64,000 bases of DNA from Hermetia illucens (taxonomy: Eukaryota; Arthropoda; Insecta; Diptera; Stratiomyidae): assembly GCF_905115235.1 (NCBI RefSeq), contig NC_051854.1:21612001-21676000 (forward strand), given 5' to 3'. The position numbers and the translations under genes are program-made. Shown piece by piece: positions 34,612-44,700 of this stretch (position 1 is the first letter of the stretch; every line of letters starts with the position of its first letter). The notes under the pieces were generated by a model. It ran no database searches, was not told the DNA's origin, and saw only the letters and a list, made by a program, of their open reading frames with translations.

Positions 34612-35540
34612 ATGTCGAATTCATCGGTAGAATTGAGCTCATACCGAGACCAACATTTTAAGGTGTTCAGAAATGATCTACATGTTTTTCTTATAAGAGC
34701 ACTAACCGTGAATTCTTGGCTTGCAGGGCTCACGAATTGATCAGGAAAAACTTCTGAAGATTTCCGCTACCCTTTATATTGGAAATTTATCGTTTTACAC
34801 GACAGAAGAACAAATTCATGAATTGTTTTCGCGCTGTGGAGATATCCGGCGAATAGTGATGGGATTGGACAAGTACAAGAAGACACCGTGCGGGTTCTGC
34901 TTTCTGGAGTACTACAGTCGAATGGATGCCGAAAATGCAATGAGGTTAGGATTGAGAATAATTGCTGGCTGTTATCGCTTTTATGTGAAAACCTACTCTA
35001 TATGTCTCAATTAACTTTCTTCAAAGCTTATTTTGGCGTTTATGTTAAAATTGTGTGAAGGTTTATCACACAATTTCCGGAAATACCCAGTTTTGGAGTT
35101 GCGGTTTTGTGCCGGCAGATTTTCGAGAAAATTCTTTCATCCGCAAAGATGCATCTTCCCCTGCTTTTATACCCAAAATATGTTTCAAGAATCTGGACTT
35201 AGTTTTGGATCATCATTTCTAAAAAATCGATAGCGTCGTTAATCACATTCACTCGACGAAGAGCTCCATTTCCAATAAGAGTGAACCGCGGTTGTGTCAT
35301 TCTTTCATGAAAGATGCTGAACAATCTCTTATCCTTTTCAGATATGTAAACGGGACCCGCTTGGACGACCGACTGATTCGTGTTGATTGGGACGCTGGAT
35401 TCATCGAAGGTAGACAGTATGGACGAGGTAAATCTGGAGGACAAGTACGTGACGAATACCGAACGGACTATGACGCGGGCAGAGGTGGCTATGGGAAACT
35501 GTTGCAGCAAAAGATTGCTCCGAACACAGATACCAGATAG
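34612..35540 (+). CDS. Cbp20: nuclear cap-binding protein subunit 2 (CBP20, three exons)
   Basis: Small subunit of the nuclear cap-binding complex. It binds the m7G cap of new RNA polymerase II transcripts and, with CBP80, guides splicing, export and small-RNA processing. Exons: 34612-34662, 34727-34944, 35342-35540; introns 64 and 397 bp (donors GTGTTC and GTTAGG; acceptors TGCAG and TTCAG). The 155-residue product has one RRM with RNP2 LYIGNL (33-38) and RNP1 around [12 protein letters not shown]. Cap-stacking and cap-contact residues known from human CBP20 are kept: Tyr11, Tyr34, Phe74, Phe76, Asp107. The C-terminus [18 protein letters not shown] is nearly that of Drosophila. Start: the first ATG in frame, giving [14 protein letters not shown]. 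Poly(A) signal at 35624-35629. Confidence 0.96.
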
Positions 35541-35623
35541 GCAGGAACAGCTGATGTAAAGATAATTAAAATGTACATAGTTTTTAATTTTATTGTAAGC
35601 AAGAGTTGGATGTCGAATTTTAT

Positions 35624-35629
35624 AATAAA
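35624..35629 (+). terminator. poly(A) signal of CBP20
   Basis: AATAAA 83 bases after the CBP20 stop codon, in an AT-rich 3' region. Confidence 0.65.
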
Positions 35630-35759
35630 TGAGTCAATTTTTCTGATGAATAGATTGACTTTGATTCCGATTTCATGAAAAATTTTGATACAAGAGTGGA
35701 AGACTTTACTTTAATAGTAAACATACATAAATCAAGTTTTATAGAATATGCTGGATACG

Positions 35760-36420
35760 AAAAGTTATCATGCCGTTTAACTGCCCTCAGAAAAGTACCG
35801 GGACGGGTCCCAATCTTGATGGAAACCTAGCATGGGCTCCTGACACATGCCCGTCGTCAGGACATAGACAAATTGGTTCAAGCCACAAGAATCCGTGTTG
35901 TACGTTAAATATTTATGCTCTCAATAGATACATCGATATCCGCCCTCTCCGACATGAATGTCACTTCCTTAACCGACTAACGGACAGATGGCTGGAATAC
36001 ATCGAACAAATTTCGACGCAAAAATTCCGTCATTCACCACTTCTGCATTTGGACCAATGGAGTCTATCAGCGTCGTAGAAGTAGAAGAGGCAATTAAATT
36101 AATGAAATCAAAGGAAGCGGCAGGACCTGACCACACCGTGACTGAGTTCTGGAAGGTGCTGAGCTGGGACCCACCTTTTTGGTTCGGTGAGACGGTAGAA
36201 TACCGTCTGATGCCATAAAGGACGACCCTTAATAATAATAATATGACATAAAAATTGTTAAATGCTCTCTTCACAATCGCATTGGCTACGTGGGTCATAT
36301 AACTGTGAACCAGGCTGAGTTTGTCGAGAACTGCGGAATCACTGATGTAGTAAACGCTTCGTAGTTTTTCATAGAGAAGCACCGCCTTCATTACATTGCG
36401 GTTCTAGGTCCATAATAGAC
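35760..36420 (+). mobile_element. RTE-clade LINE fragments
   Basis: A 5' region resembling 14690 and 19590 (GGGACGGGTCCCAATCTTGA) is followed by the linker and RT start: VVEVEEAIKLMKSKEAAGPD (36080-36140). Then, near 36255-36400, TVNQAEFVENCGITDVVN-like text, the same box as NQAGFVKNCGITDAI at 15340. Strongly decayed; the RT core is missing. Confidence 0.65.
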
Positions 36421-36689
36421 GTTCGGCTATGTGCTACAAAAACTCATCTGGTGTGATGAGCAATAACACGGAAGAGGAACTCCTTCTTTAATAGCGCGAC
36501 AGGCCAAATCGGCCCTTGGCCTCCAGAATAGAGTTCCTCCAGCGATTGTCAGGTTTTGTCGTGTTAATGCCTGCCTTGATGATTCGGTCATTCAGTCATT
36601 TTTTTTCTTTTCATTAATTCTTAGGCCGGCCTCTTGCGCTGCTTCATTTAGTTGTAGGGGTACTTACTGCCATGATGCTGATGGAGAAA
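36421..36689. other. no feature recognised
   Basis: No coding or repeat features recognised. Confidence 0.35.
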
Positions 36690-38977
36690 GATGAAGGCGA
36701 TTTCCCATGCTTAAAAAACGGGGCAAATTATTATAATGGTCTTCCAAGTTGGGGGTCAGACAGGGCTGAAAATCCCACACGGAAAACAACTTGTTACGAA
36801 GCTACAAAAGGATCTTTGGATTGGAGGGATTTTTAACGACGAACCCAGGAATTAAAACGGACGAACGATTTGCGCATTTGCTCATGGAACGTGCGCTCTT
36901 TGTACGCCTTCGGGCTTCCCAGTCGGCTAGCTGCTGTCCCAATATAAAGCTAGTATAACAGCGTTACAAGAGATGTGCTGGACAGGGACCGGTATTTTGG
37001 AGAGGAGCCACTACACCATATATTATAGTAGTCATTTAGTAAACCATGTGCTTGGTTTCTTAGTCAGCCAAAAAATGAAACCTGATGTTGTCTGCTTTGA
37101 AAACATAAGCGAAAGACTATGCACTCTGCGGTTGTGAGGCAAAGAAGGAACGGAGGCGGTATTCCGGCAATACATCGGCTGCTATGGGAGCCGATGTATT
37201 GCCTGAATTAGCAATTAGCAGTGTCGCACGAAATAGTTGTTGAAAATACCTGGTTTGCGCGGAAAGCAGTCCACAAAAAACCAAATTGACTACATGTAAG
37301 TTCAACACCGCCTCAGCCTTGATGAATATCAGAATATATAGGGGGCTAATGAAGACTCGGATCACTATCCATGGTGCTCCGGACTCGAATAACAACACGA
37401 ACGCGTATCTCCGCTGATAATCAGGTGAGGGCGAAAACTGTAGTCATCCACAACACAGCCATCCGTTACACCTATAAGGAGGAAATGGGTGCGGCATTAA
37501 ATGCATTCAACAGCGTTCCTGGGGGAGAAGCATTGACAAATGATCTTTGGAATCACCTTAAGAACGTTATCATTGATACGGCCACAAGGATACGTAGCTC
37601 CAGCCGCAAAAAAGGCCGGAAGGACTAGTTCGACGATGAATATAAACTAGCAACGGAAAGGAAGTATGCTGCATACCGAGTAATGCTGCATTTTCGAAGA
37701 ACGCGGGCGCGCGCAGAGGGCTACCACGAATTTTGTCGAGCCAAGAGGCGACTTCGCAGGCGAAAAAAGGAAATCTAGGAAAACCCACAGGTCTGTCAAC
37801 TTGAAAACTACAGGGAGCAACGGCCACAACTAACAAATCAGCAGAATGAAGCTTTATACACCTCCATGCTCTTCCTGCCGAGAACAGAAGGATCTCTGAA
37901 TTCCGACAGAATGGGAAACGTCAGGGTCAAAGCTCATTCTGTGCAACTTGTGCTCAAGGTGTGGGACAGCGAATCAATGCCTGACGACTGGCAAAGAGGC
38001 ATTATCTGTCTTATACATAAGAAGGGAGATATCACACAGTGCAGCAATTATAGAGGTATCACGTTTCTGAGTACCATCTATAAGATATTCTCCGCTATCT
38101 TGCTAGGCCGGATAGCCCCATAGGCCCATACCAAAGAGGCTTCACTCCAGGCAAATCAGCAACAGATCAGATTTTCTCTCTGCGGCAAGTGATGGAAAAT
38201 CTGTTGGAATATCCACCCAACTACTGGCCTATGCTGACGATATCGACAATATGGGAAGAGCAACCTGAGACGTACAAACTTTCTTCATCCAGATCGAGCA
38301 GACGGCAATCGGCATGAGATCTTGGGATGCACAGGCAAGACAAAAAATATGGTGGCAGCGTCAGCACCAAAAACCAACCAACCAACAACATCAAACCGCA
38401 CTGGTCAAACAGGAAGAATAAAGATAGGAGAATACAATTTTGAGACCGTTAATAACTTCTCCTATCTAGGGTCGAAAGTCACAACCGATAACAGCTACGA
38501 TAATGAAATCCGCACACGGTTGTTGTCAACCAACAGAGCCTATTTCAGCTTACAAAAACTGTTCCGCTCGAAACGTCTCACCATAGGGTCAAAGCTCTTA
38601 CTGTACAAGACAATGATCTTGCCAGTCCTCATGTATTCCTCGGAGATTTGGGTTCTTAGCAAGAAGAATTGCCAACTCTTGGCCGCGTTCGAGAGAAGAA
38701 TCCTCCGAAGAATTTTTGGCCTCTTACATGAGGATGGACGATTCCGTAATGACGAAATCTATGAGCGATACCATGACCGCCGGTTGTAGATAGAATCCGG
38801 CTCAATTGGTTACGGTGAGCGAGTTACTTAATCCAGCCCGGAAAGTCTATAAGGGCAATATCTATGGTAGAAAAACAAGACAAAGCATACCCTGCCTAAG
38901 ATGGAGCGATGGCGTAGTCCAGGACGCCAGACGGCTTTTAGGAATATCGAATTGGTGGACCTCGGCGCAAAACCGGG
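36690..38977 (+). mobile_element. RTE-like LINE copy with APE endonuclease remnant and RT
   Basis: Same family as 54400-57560, at about 90-95% nucleotide identity by eye over 38340-38790. Parts: decayed endonuclease (36850-37400, with an ERALFVRL-type start), linker (ALTNDLWNHLKNVIIDTATR, 37535), RT start (SESMPDDWQRGIICLIHKKG, NYRGITFLSTIYKIFSAILL) and C-terminal part (NFSYLGSKVTTDNSYDNEIR, LLLYKTMILPVLMYSSEIWV). Most of the RT catalytic part is missing, with a short piece near 38220. The native 3' tail is replaced after 38977 by another LINE's end. Confidence 0.8.
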
Positions 38978-39370
38978 GGTACAGATTTAAATTGGACATC
39001 GCGCCTAATTATCCAAACTGCGACGGGGTCCCAGAGGCCCCGGCGCACGTGTTCTTCCAGTGTCCTAGGTTCATGGAAGAAAGAAGGAACCTAGAGGAAA
39101 GTCTAGGTGAAGTGCTTACCCCGGAAAATTTTGTCCGGAGAATGGTAGCTTGTCAGGAAGACTGGGATGCGTTCAATTCCATGATCGCAGAAGTGAGGAA
39201 GGCGCGATTACGAACCCCGCGGCTAGACGAAAGGAGACCTAGCTAAAGTAAGCTAACTCCGCCCCGTGATGCAATACCTAAAGGTGGTTCCACGGGGTAG
39301 AGGGGCCGGGGTTGGTTTTAGTGGGTAAAAATCCCACACTCTGGCGTGCCCAGGCCGGAGTCTTTTGAAG
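38978..39370 (+). mobile_element. R1-like LINE 3' end
   Basis: The frame continues as YRFKLDIAPNYPNCDGVPEA, PAHVFFQCPRFMEERRNLEE, PENFVRRMVACQEDWDAFNS and stops at 39246. This is the C-terminal CCHC region of R1-type ORF2 (C-x2-C-x7-H-x4-C). A GC-rich 3' UTR with AATCCCACACTCTGGCGTGC follows to about 39370. It is joined in frame to the RTE-like LINE at about 38977. Confidence 0.75.
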
Positions 39371-39460
39371 ATTTCCACATTCTTGAAAAAAAAGGACAGA
39401 CAGACATTGAACCGATTTTAATAAGGTTTTGTTTTGCAAACAAAACCTTAAAAAGATAGA
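39371..39460 (-). mobile_element. DINE-1/mini-me-like repeat, truncated copy
   Basis: The minus strand begins with the hairpin AAGGTTTTGTTT-TGC-AAACAAAACCTT (39423-39449), then ATTAAAATCGGTTCAA and a short GTCTGTCTGTCC run. It is the same start as the longer copy at 53328-54178, and the rest of the element is missing. Confidence 0.75.
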
Positions 39461-39464
39461 CAAT

Positions 39465-40230
39465 CTAGCAGAATGTTCAAATTAACATCCGATCCGCTTG
39501 ATAGCTCATATCATGAAGATTTTTTCTTTACAATCGTATTCGCGACATCGTTTAAATAACAATGAACAATGCCAGGTTTGTTCAAAACCACGAAACTTAG
39601 CAACACGCTGCACGGTTGAGGACAAACACCATGAAAAATCATCGCTTTAGTAAATTGCATCTCTGAATTTAGAGGTGTTTAGCCGTGTACCACACAACAC
39701 CCATCTGGTATGCTCTTCATTAGGTTAAATTGCGAAGTGTGTCGAATATAACAAAGTCGTTTCTTGTCTGTTAGTGTTCATCAGGAAATAGTCTCTTACC
39801 ATTCCTCTTAGTCTTGTTCTGCGCACTATCATACGGGACATCTAACGTCCAGCGCCCTATACACTGCTCTATGTAGACATTTTTCTCGGGTCTTATAGCA
39901 AAACTGATCTTGAGCAACTTGTCCAAAAGGGGGAATAATCACCTCATGCAATACGGTAAGGGACTCAATCTGAATAAATAAGAATTTTTACTGGAATGTG
40001 GTCCGCCCTGTCGCCCTCTATGGTCCTGAGTGTTGGCCGACTAAAAAAAGCAATGAACAGCGTATCACGGCAATGGAGACGAAAATGTTGCGTTGGACGA
40101 GTGACATGCCATGATCCCAATCCAGAGAAATTGTGAGTGACTCCACTTTGTTGGTATGGGCATGTGATTCGCGCTGATACGATCGATGAGGAACGCTTCT
40201 GAACGGGATAAATTGCAAGAAGCCTCGGTA
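39465..40230 (+). mobile_element. RTE-clade LINE fragment
   Basis: Nucleotide match to the RT of 15230-16060: GCAGAATGTTCAAATTAACATCCGATCC, CATATCATGAAGATTTTT and, later, GAGACGAAAATGTTGCGTTGGA (40075). Decayed throughout, with an internal deletion. Confidence 0.65.
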
Positions 40231-40333
40231 ACAATATTGATCTAGAGCACTAATTATTAAATGTATTCATTTCATACTTATAGAATTGATGGATCGTAAC
40301 CAATAAACAGAAGATAATGCAAAATTCAACAAA

Positions 40334-40339
40334 TTTATT
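40334..40339 (-). terminator. poly(A) signal of CCDC134
   Basis: AATAAA on the minus strand, 49 bases after the CCDC134 stop codon. Confidence 0.6.
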
Positions 40340-40388
40340 CGACCCCATTCGATACATAATGATTATTCGATCCAACTTACAGAAACTC

Positions 40389-41164
40389 CTACAGTTCCAC
40401 TCGCCCAGTTAACTGAGGGCCTCTTTTCAATTTCTTCTTTGGCGGCCTCTTTTTCTCTTTAGTCTCGCTCATTGGTAACTTGGTATAGTACGGATTTACG
40501 AAATCTGGGGAACGTTTCGTCAAATTGACTTCCTGTCGAAACAAATCGACCATTTGGTACGTTTGCTCACTCAGAATGTGAGCGTAATTATTCAGGAATT
40601 GCGTGCCCCAATCGAAGATTTGCTTCCATTCCGGTTGTTTCTTAAGGATACGATATGAGATTTCGGGGAAATGGAGGATTAAATCGCCGCCAAGGCAGAT
40701 ATTTTCAATGATGAGTGCCACCGAGTCCTGCAGGCGACTCTCAGTCGGGAAACCAGTTGAAGCTACGTAGCCGGATTGGTGGAGTGTCATGTTGTTGTCT
40801 TTGATTATCTGCGGATATTTAACATTTACATAGTTTCAAGCTTTTGTGATGAAATTTAGTGTTTATCACCTCTAAAATTTTATCGTACGCTATATCCAAC
40901 ATTTTGTACGTCTTCTCGTAGTTGGAACTGGCCAAATGTTTAACGAAAAGTTTGTGCTCCTCCCGTCGACGGACGAATACACTGGCGTCTAGAAAAACAT
41001 GCCCATCTTGCAAAATCTACTTTAATAAAATCGTTTTTATTTGGCTTACATATTTTAGGTGTTATTTTAGGACGTTCCTCATCTTCAGCAGTTCCACCGA
41101 CAGGTATCAAAAATATGCACAAAATAACAGGTGCCAGCAGAAAGATGCATGTATTGCTTAACAT
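40389..41164 (-). CDS. Ccdc134: CCDC134-like ER/secretory protein (three exons)
   Basis: Orthologue of vertebrate CCDC134, a small ER-lumen/secreted coiled-coil protein linked to ER quality control and bone biology. Exons on the minus strand: 41164-41050 (signal peptide: MLSNTCIFLLAPVILCIFLI), 41006-40870 and 40808-40389; 223 residues against 229 in human. Matching blocks: VRRREEHKLFVKHLASSNYE with YKMLDIAYDKILE; IIENICLGGDLILHFPEISY with EWKQIFDWGTQF; and the basic tail KKKLKRGP. The last four residues are RVEL, where human CCDC134 ends QSEL, both resembling ER-retrieval signals. Intron 1 is only 43 bp (GTAAGC to GCAAG) and intron 2 is 61 bp (GTGATA to CGCAG). Head to head with the BED/hAT gene; starts are 559 bp apart. 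Confidence 0.88.
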
Positions 41165-41722
41165 TTTCACAGAAATTGTGGAGATTGCAGTACTCTCCCT
41201 CAAAATCTCAACCGCAATTATCACATCCGTCCAATTACTGTCGGACACGAAAAGACCACCAGCGGGACAACTGTAAACATTTTCTTATCAGTAATTGACA
41301 TATGCCCTCAGTATTTACTAGCCGAGACGCATTCCTGGATTGTTTGGAAAGCAGCATAAACATATGCAAGATGAAGTAAAACTCCAGAATATTTCCAGTA
41401 TTTGCTGGTAGTTTTAGACTTTTCGAACTAATACAAGTCGAACAAGTTCTAGATAGAAGATTTAAATACGCAGATAATGTTTTCAACCAGCAAATAGACA
41501 TTATAACACAAGAAGTCATTTCAACACAACCCTGACTCTCCTCCATTGCTGTATGTTCGCTCATTAACTACATGCAAGCTGTCAACCGCGGGCGGTGTAT
41601 TTTATATTATTGCTATTCCCAATTGCATTTGTAAATTAAAGTTTCGCGGCAAAGTGGAAATGTAAATAATCGTTAGAAAACAGTTGTGTCAATTTTACTA
41701 TTTCAAAGGCTTAGGAATGATA
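41165..41722. promoter_or_regulatory. shared bidirectional promoter region, CCDC134 / BED-hAT gene
   Basis: 558 bp between two divergent start codons, so it must hold both 5' UTRs and promoters. Much of it (about 41270-41720) has a diverged copy at 57970-58477 upstream of the duplicated BED exon: shared blocks are ATTGTTTGGAAAGCAGCAT, TCGCTCA, AAGCTGTCAA-CCGCGGG and TTTCGCGGC-AAGTG. No TATA box is obvious. Conserved blocks may mark regulatory sites. Confidence 0.6.
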
Positions 41723-44700
41723 ATGAAAATGAGAGGACGCCCACAGCATGATTTTTGGGAAAAAGGTCATTTCGAGCTTATCAAGACTGAGAATTCCCGA
41801 ATTCTGGCTCGTTGCTTGATTTGTAGTCGCGTTCTTAAGAATACAGCTCGATCACGACTGATAATCCATAGGTAAGTACTTATGAAAATGCTTAAAGTTA
41901 ATAGGGATGTATTCCGCTTGTACAGACCGGAAAGAACTAGAACCCGTGGAGGGTCTTAGGAGGTAACACCACTGTCTTAAATGGAGCAATTTTTCGAGCT
42001 CTTTCCTCATTGTCGAAGAAAAGTAAGGATAATAATACTCAAATATGTTGTTAGTCACACCTTTAAGTTAAAAAAATATTAACAAATAGAATAAGCTGTT
42101 CTGGAGGTGTTTTCACAATGCAACTTGACTATCGCTGCAGATTGCGATGCGCCTGCTCTTCTACCGCCTGGCAATCACATAGATTGCCGCCTTTAAAACT
42201 GCATACACTTCAGCCTGAAAGACCGTTCAATACTGTCGTTAGGGAAGAGCCCACTTCTACTACTGCTTCAGAACTCTACCCTTTTTTTGAGCCATCGGGA
42301 TAGAAAAGGCAGTATATCCTGCCATGCTTTCTTCTGGGTCGTCCCAGTTTTCCCTGCGTTTCAAAATAACTTTATACTTTCTACCAAATACCCACAATGG
42401 AGCTGCGCGAGGAGAATAGTGCATATAGTGGCGGAACCCCCGTATGGAGGTTCGCACTGGTGAAGGGACTATAGGGTGAACCCTACTTACTAGTAACTTT
42501 TCCTACACCTTCCAAGGAACGGGCGGAAGAAAGGGAAGCCAGAGACGTGAATGGAACTGACTTGATGCCAGTTCGAGTAATCGAATCTATGCAAACCGGA
42601 CATCGTAAACCAGTCAAGGTGCTAAGTGGAAAACAGATGAATGCTCTGCGGGATGAGATGATATTTTTCATTAATGAGGACATGGGGGATATCGAATTGG
42701 TGGACCTCGGCGGAAAACCGGGATGTCTGGAGTTCCTTATTAAGGCAGGCCTAGACCGGATACCGGTTGTTGCGCCGTTGATGATGATGACATGGGTACT
42801 GCGGTACCTCCAAGTGCGGCTTTTCTCCGAGAAATCAAACACGAGGGGATCGAGTCTCTAGCAGTACGGTGTGGGGGAAATCCCGTCACACGCGGATCGC
42901 GGCGTACGCTTCTGTTTTCCATAACACATTAGAAAAACATAAAGATTAGTCGAATCAGCCTGTAGCATGCTAAAGCCTCCTCCTATCTTTGGCAGCGAGG
43001 CTGCAGGACTGCACCTATTTTTTTCTAGTACAAGAGCGACTTTACAGAATTTGTGGCATTGGATCAGTAAAGGCGGCTAGGATCTTCTACGATGAAAGAT
43101 CCATAAGACCGAGACCTTGTATCCTGATGTCAAGACGGTTAGAGGCAACCATGCTGAAACAGCTCTGTTCCCAGGACTTAGTTACGGTCATCGTACAAAA
43201 TCAGATTAATGGCGAGAGGAAAAACATCATAGTTGTCTCCGCTTATTTACCCTATGATTCTTTGCATTCTCCACCGGCGCAAGAACTTAGGGATCTGGTA
43301 GCGTATGCAGAATCAAGTGGTCTCGTACGTTTAATAAGTTGCGATGCGAATGCTCAACATATTTGTTGGGGAAATAGCAAATGCAATTTAAGAGGAGAGA
43401 AGCTATTTGATTTGATCGTTGCAGCTGGTCTCATGACTGCAAACGCAGGGTGCGCCCTTACGTTCGTGGGACCGAGAAGAAGCGAAGTAATTGACCTAAG
43501 AATTGTTAGAGTTGATTACACATTGGCGGGTGCTAGACGAGGTCTCACTGTCAGATCACCGATACCTAGAATCCAATCTGACTATTGCGGGCGAACAGTC
43601 TACAATACAAAGACGGAACCCTAGGAAAACGGATTGGACAAAGTTCAATGAATTTCTTGGCAATAAAGTACAGTTCCCTAGGCGACTAAGGACCCATTCG
43701 GTGCTGGAAGACGAATTGGAAACTCTGAACTGCACACTTTTAGAGTGCTATGAAGAGGCTTGTCATATTTCTCGAGGCCAAAGCGCCAAAACGGTTCCTT
43801 AGTGGAACCGGGAACTGCAAAAACTCAGGAAATCAGCCAGGCAACTTCTCAACGGTGCTTGCAAAAGTAATAAGAACGAAGGTTGGTTAAATTTCAGGAA
43901 CTCACGGCGTGAATATAAGAGGCTCGTTAGGTGTTCGAAACGAGACTCCTTTAGAGCGTACTGTGAGGAAATGAAAGGCAAAAGAAAGACTTCAAGGCTG
44001 TGCAGAGTTCTTAAAAGGGATGAGTCGGCCAAGTTGCACTCTCTTAGAAAACCCGACGGTAATTTGACGAGCTCCAGACTGGAATCAGCAGAGACCCTCC
44101 TGGAGGGCAGAGTTGACGGTTCTTGCAACCCTTTCAGCACGTAAGTGCTGCAAGGGGAACTGGAACACTGCGAAAGCGATTGTTAACTATGAAAAGGTGA
44201 GAGCTACCATACTGTCCTTTGAACCTTTCAAAGCACCTGGCATGGATGACATCTATTCAACAATACTAAGGGAGGGTATGGAGCACTTAGAGCAACTTCC
44301 AAGAAATATTACTACGTGCCTTCCTCTTGGCAAAAGGTAAAGGTAGTCTTCATACCGAAACCTGGGAAAGATGACTATTCTAATCCAAAGAACTTCAGAC
44401 AGATCAGCTTGACCTCAATTTCGCTGAAAGGTTTGGAGAGACTGGTTGAGCGTCACATTCGCGGGAACGCGATTAGGTTGCACCCACTTAATGAAAACCA
44501 ACATGCTTACCAGCGTTAAAAGTCCTGTGAGTCTGCTCTTCATTCATTGATTACAAAGAAAGAAAATGCAACTCTGAATGGTGACTACGCGATGCGCGTA
44601 GCACCGGAGAAAAGAGTAGTTTTGAAGGCGATGCAATGCTTATCGATATTGTGATGCTCATTAAAATGGATCGGAATTTTGCAAATAGAACTCCTAGCAG

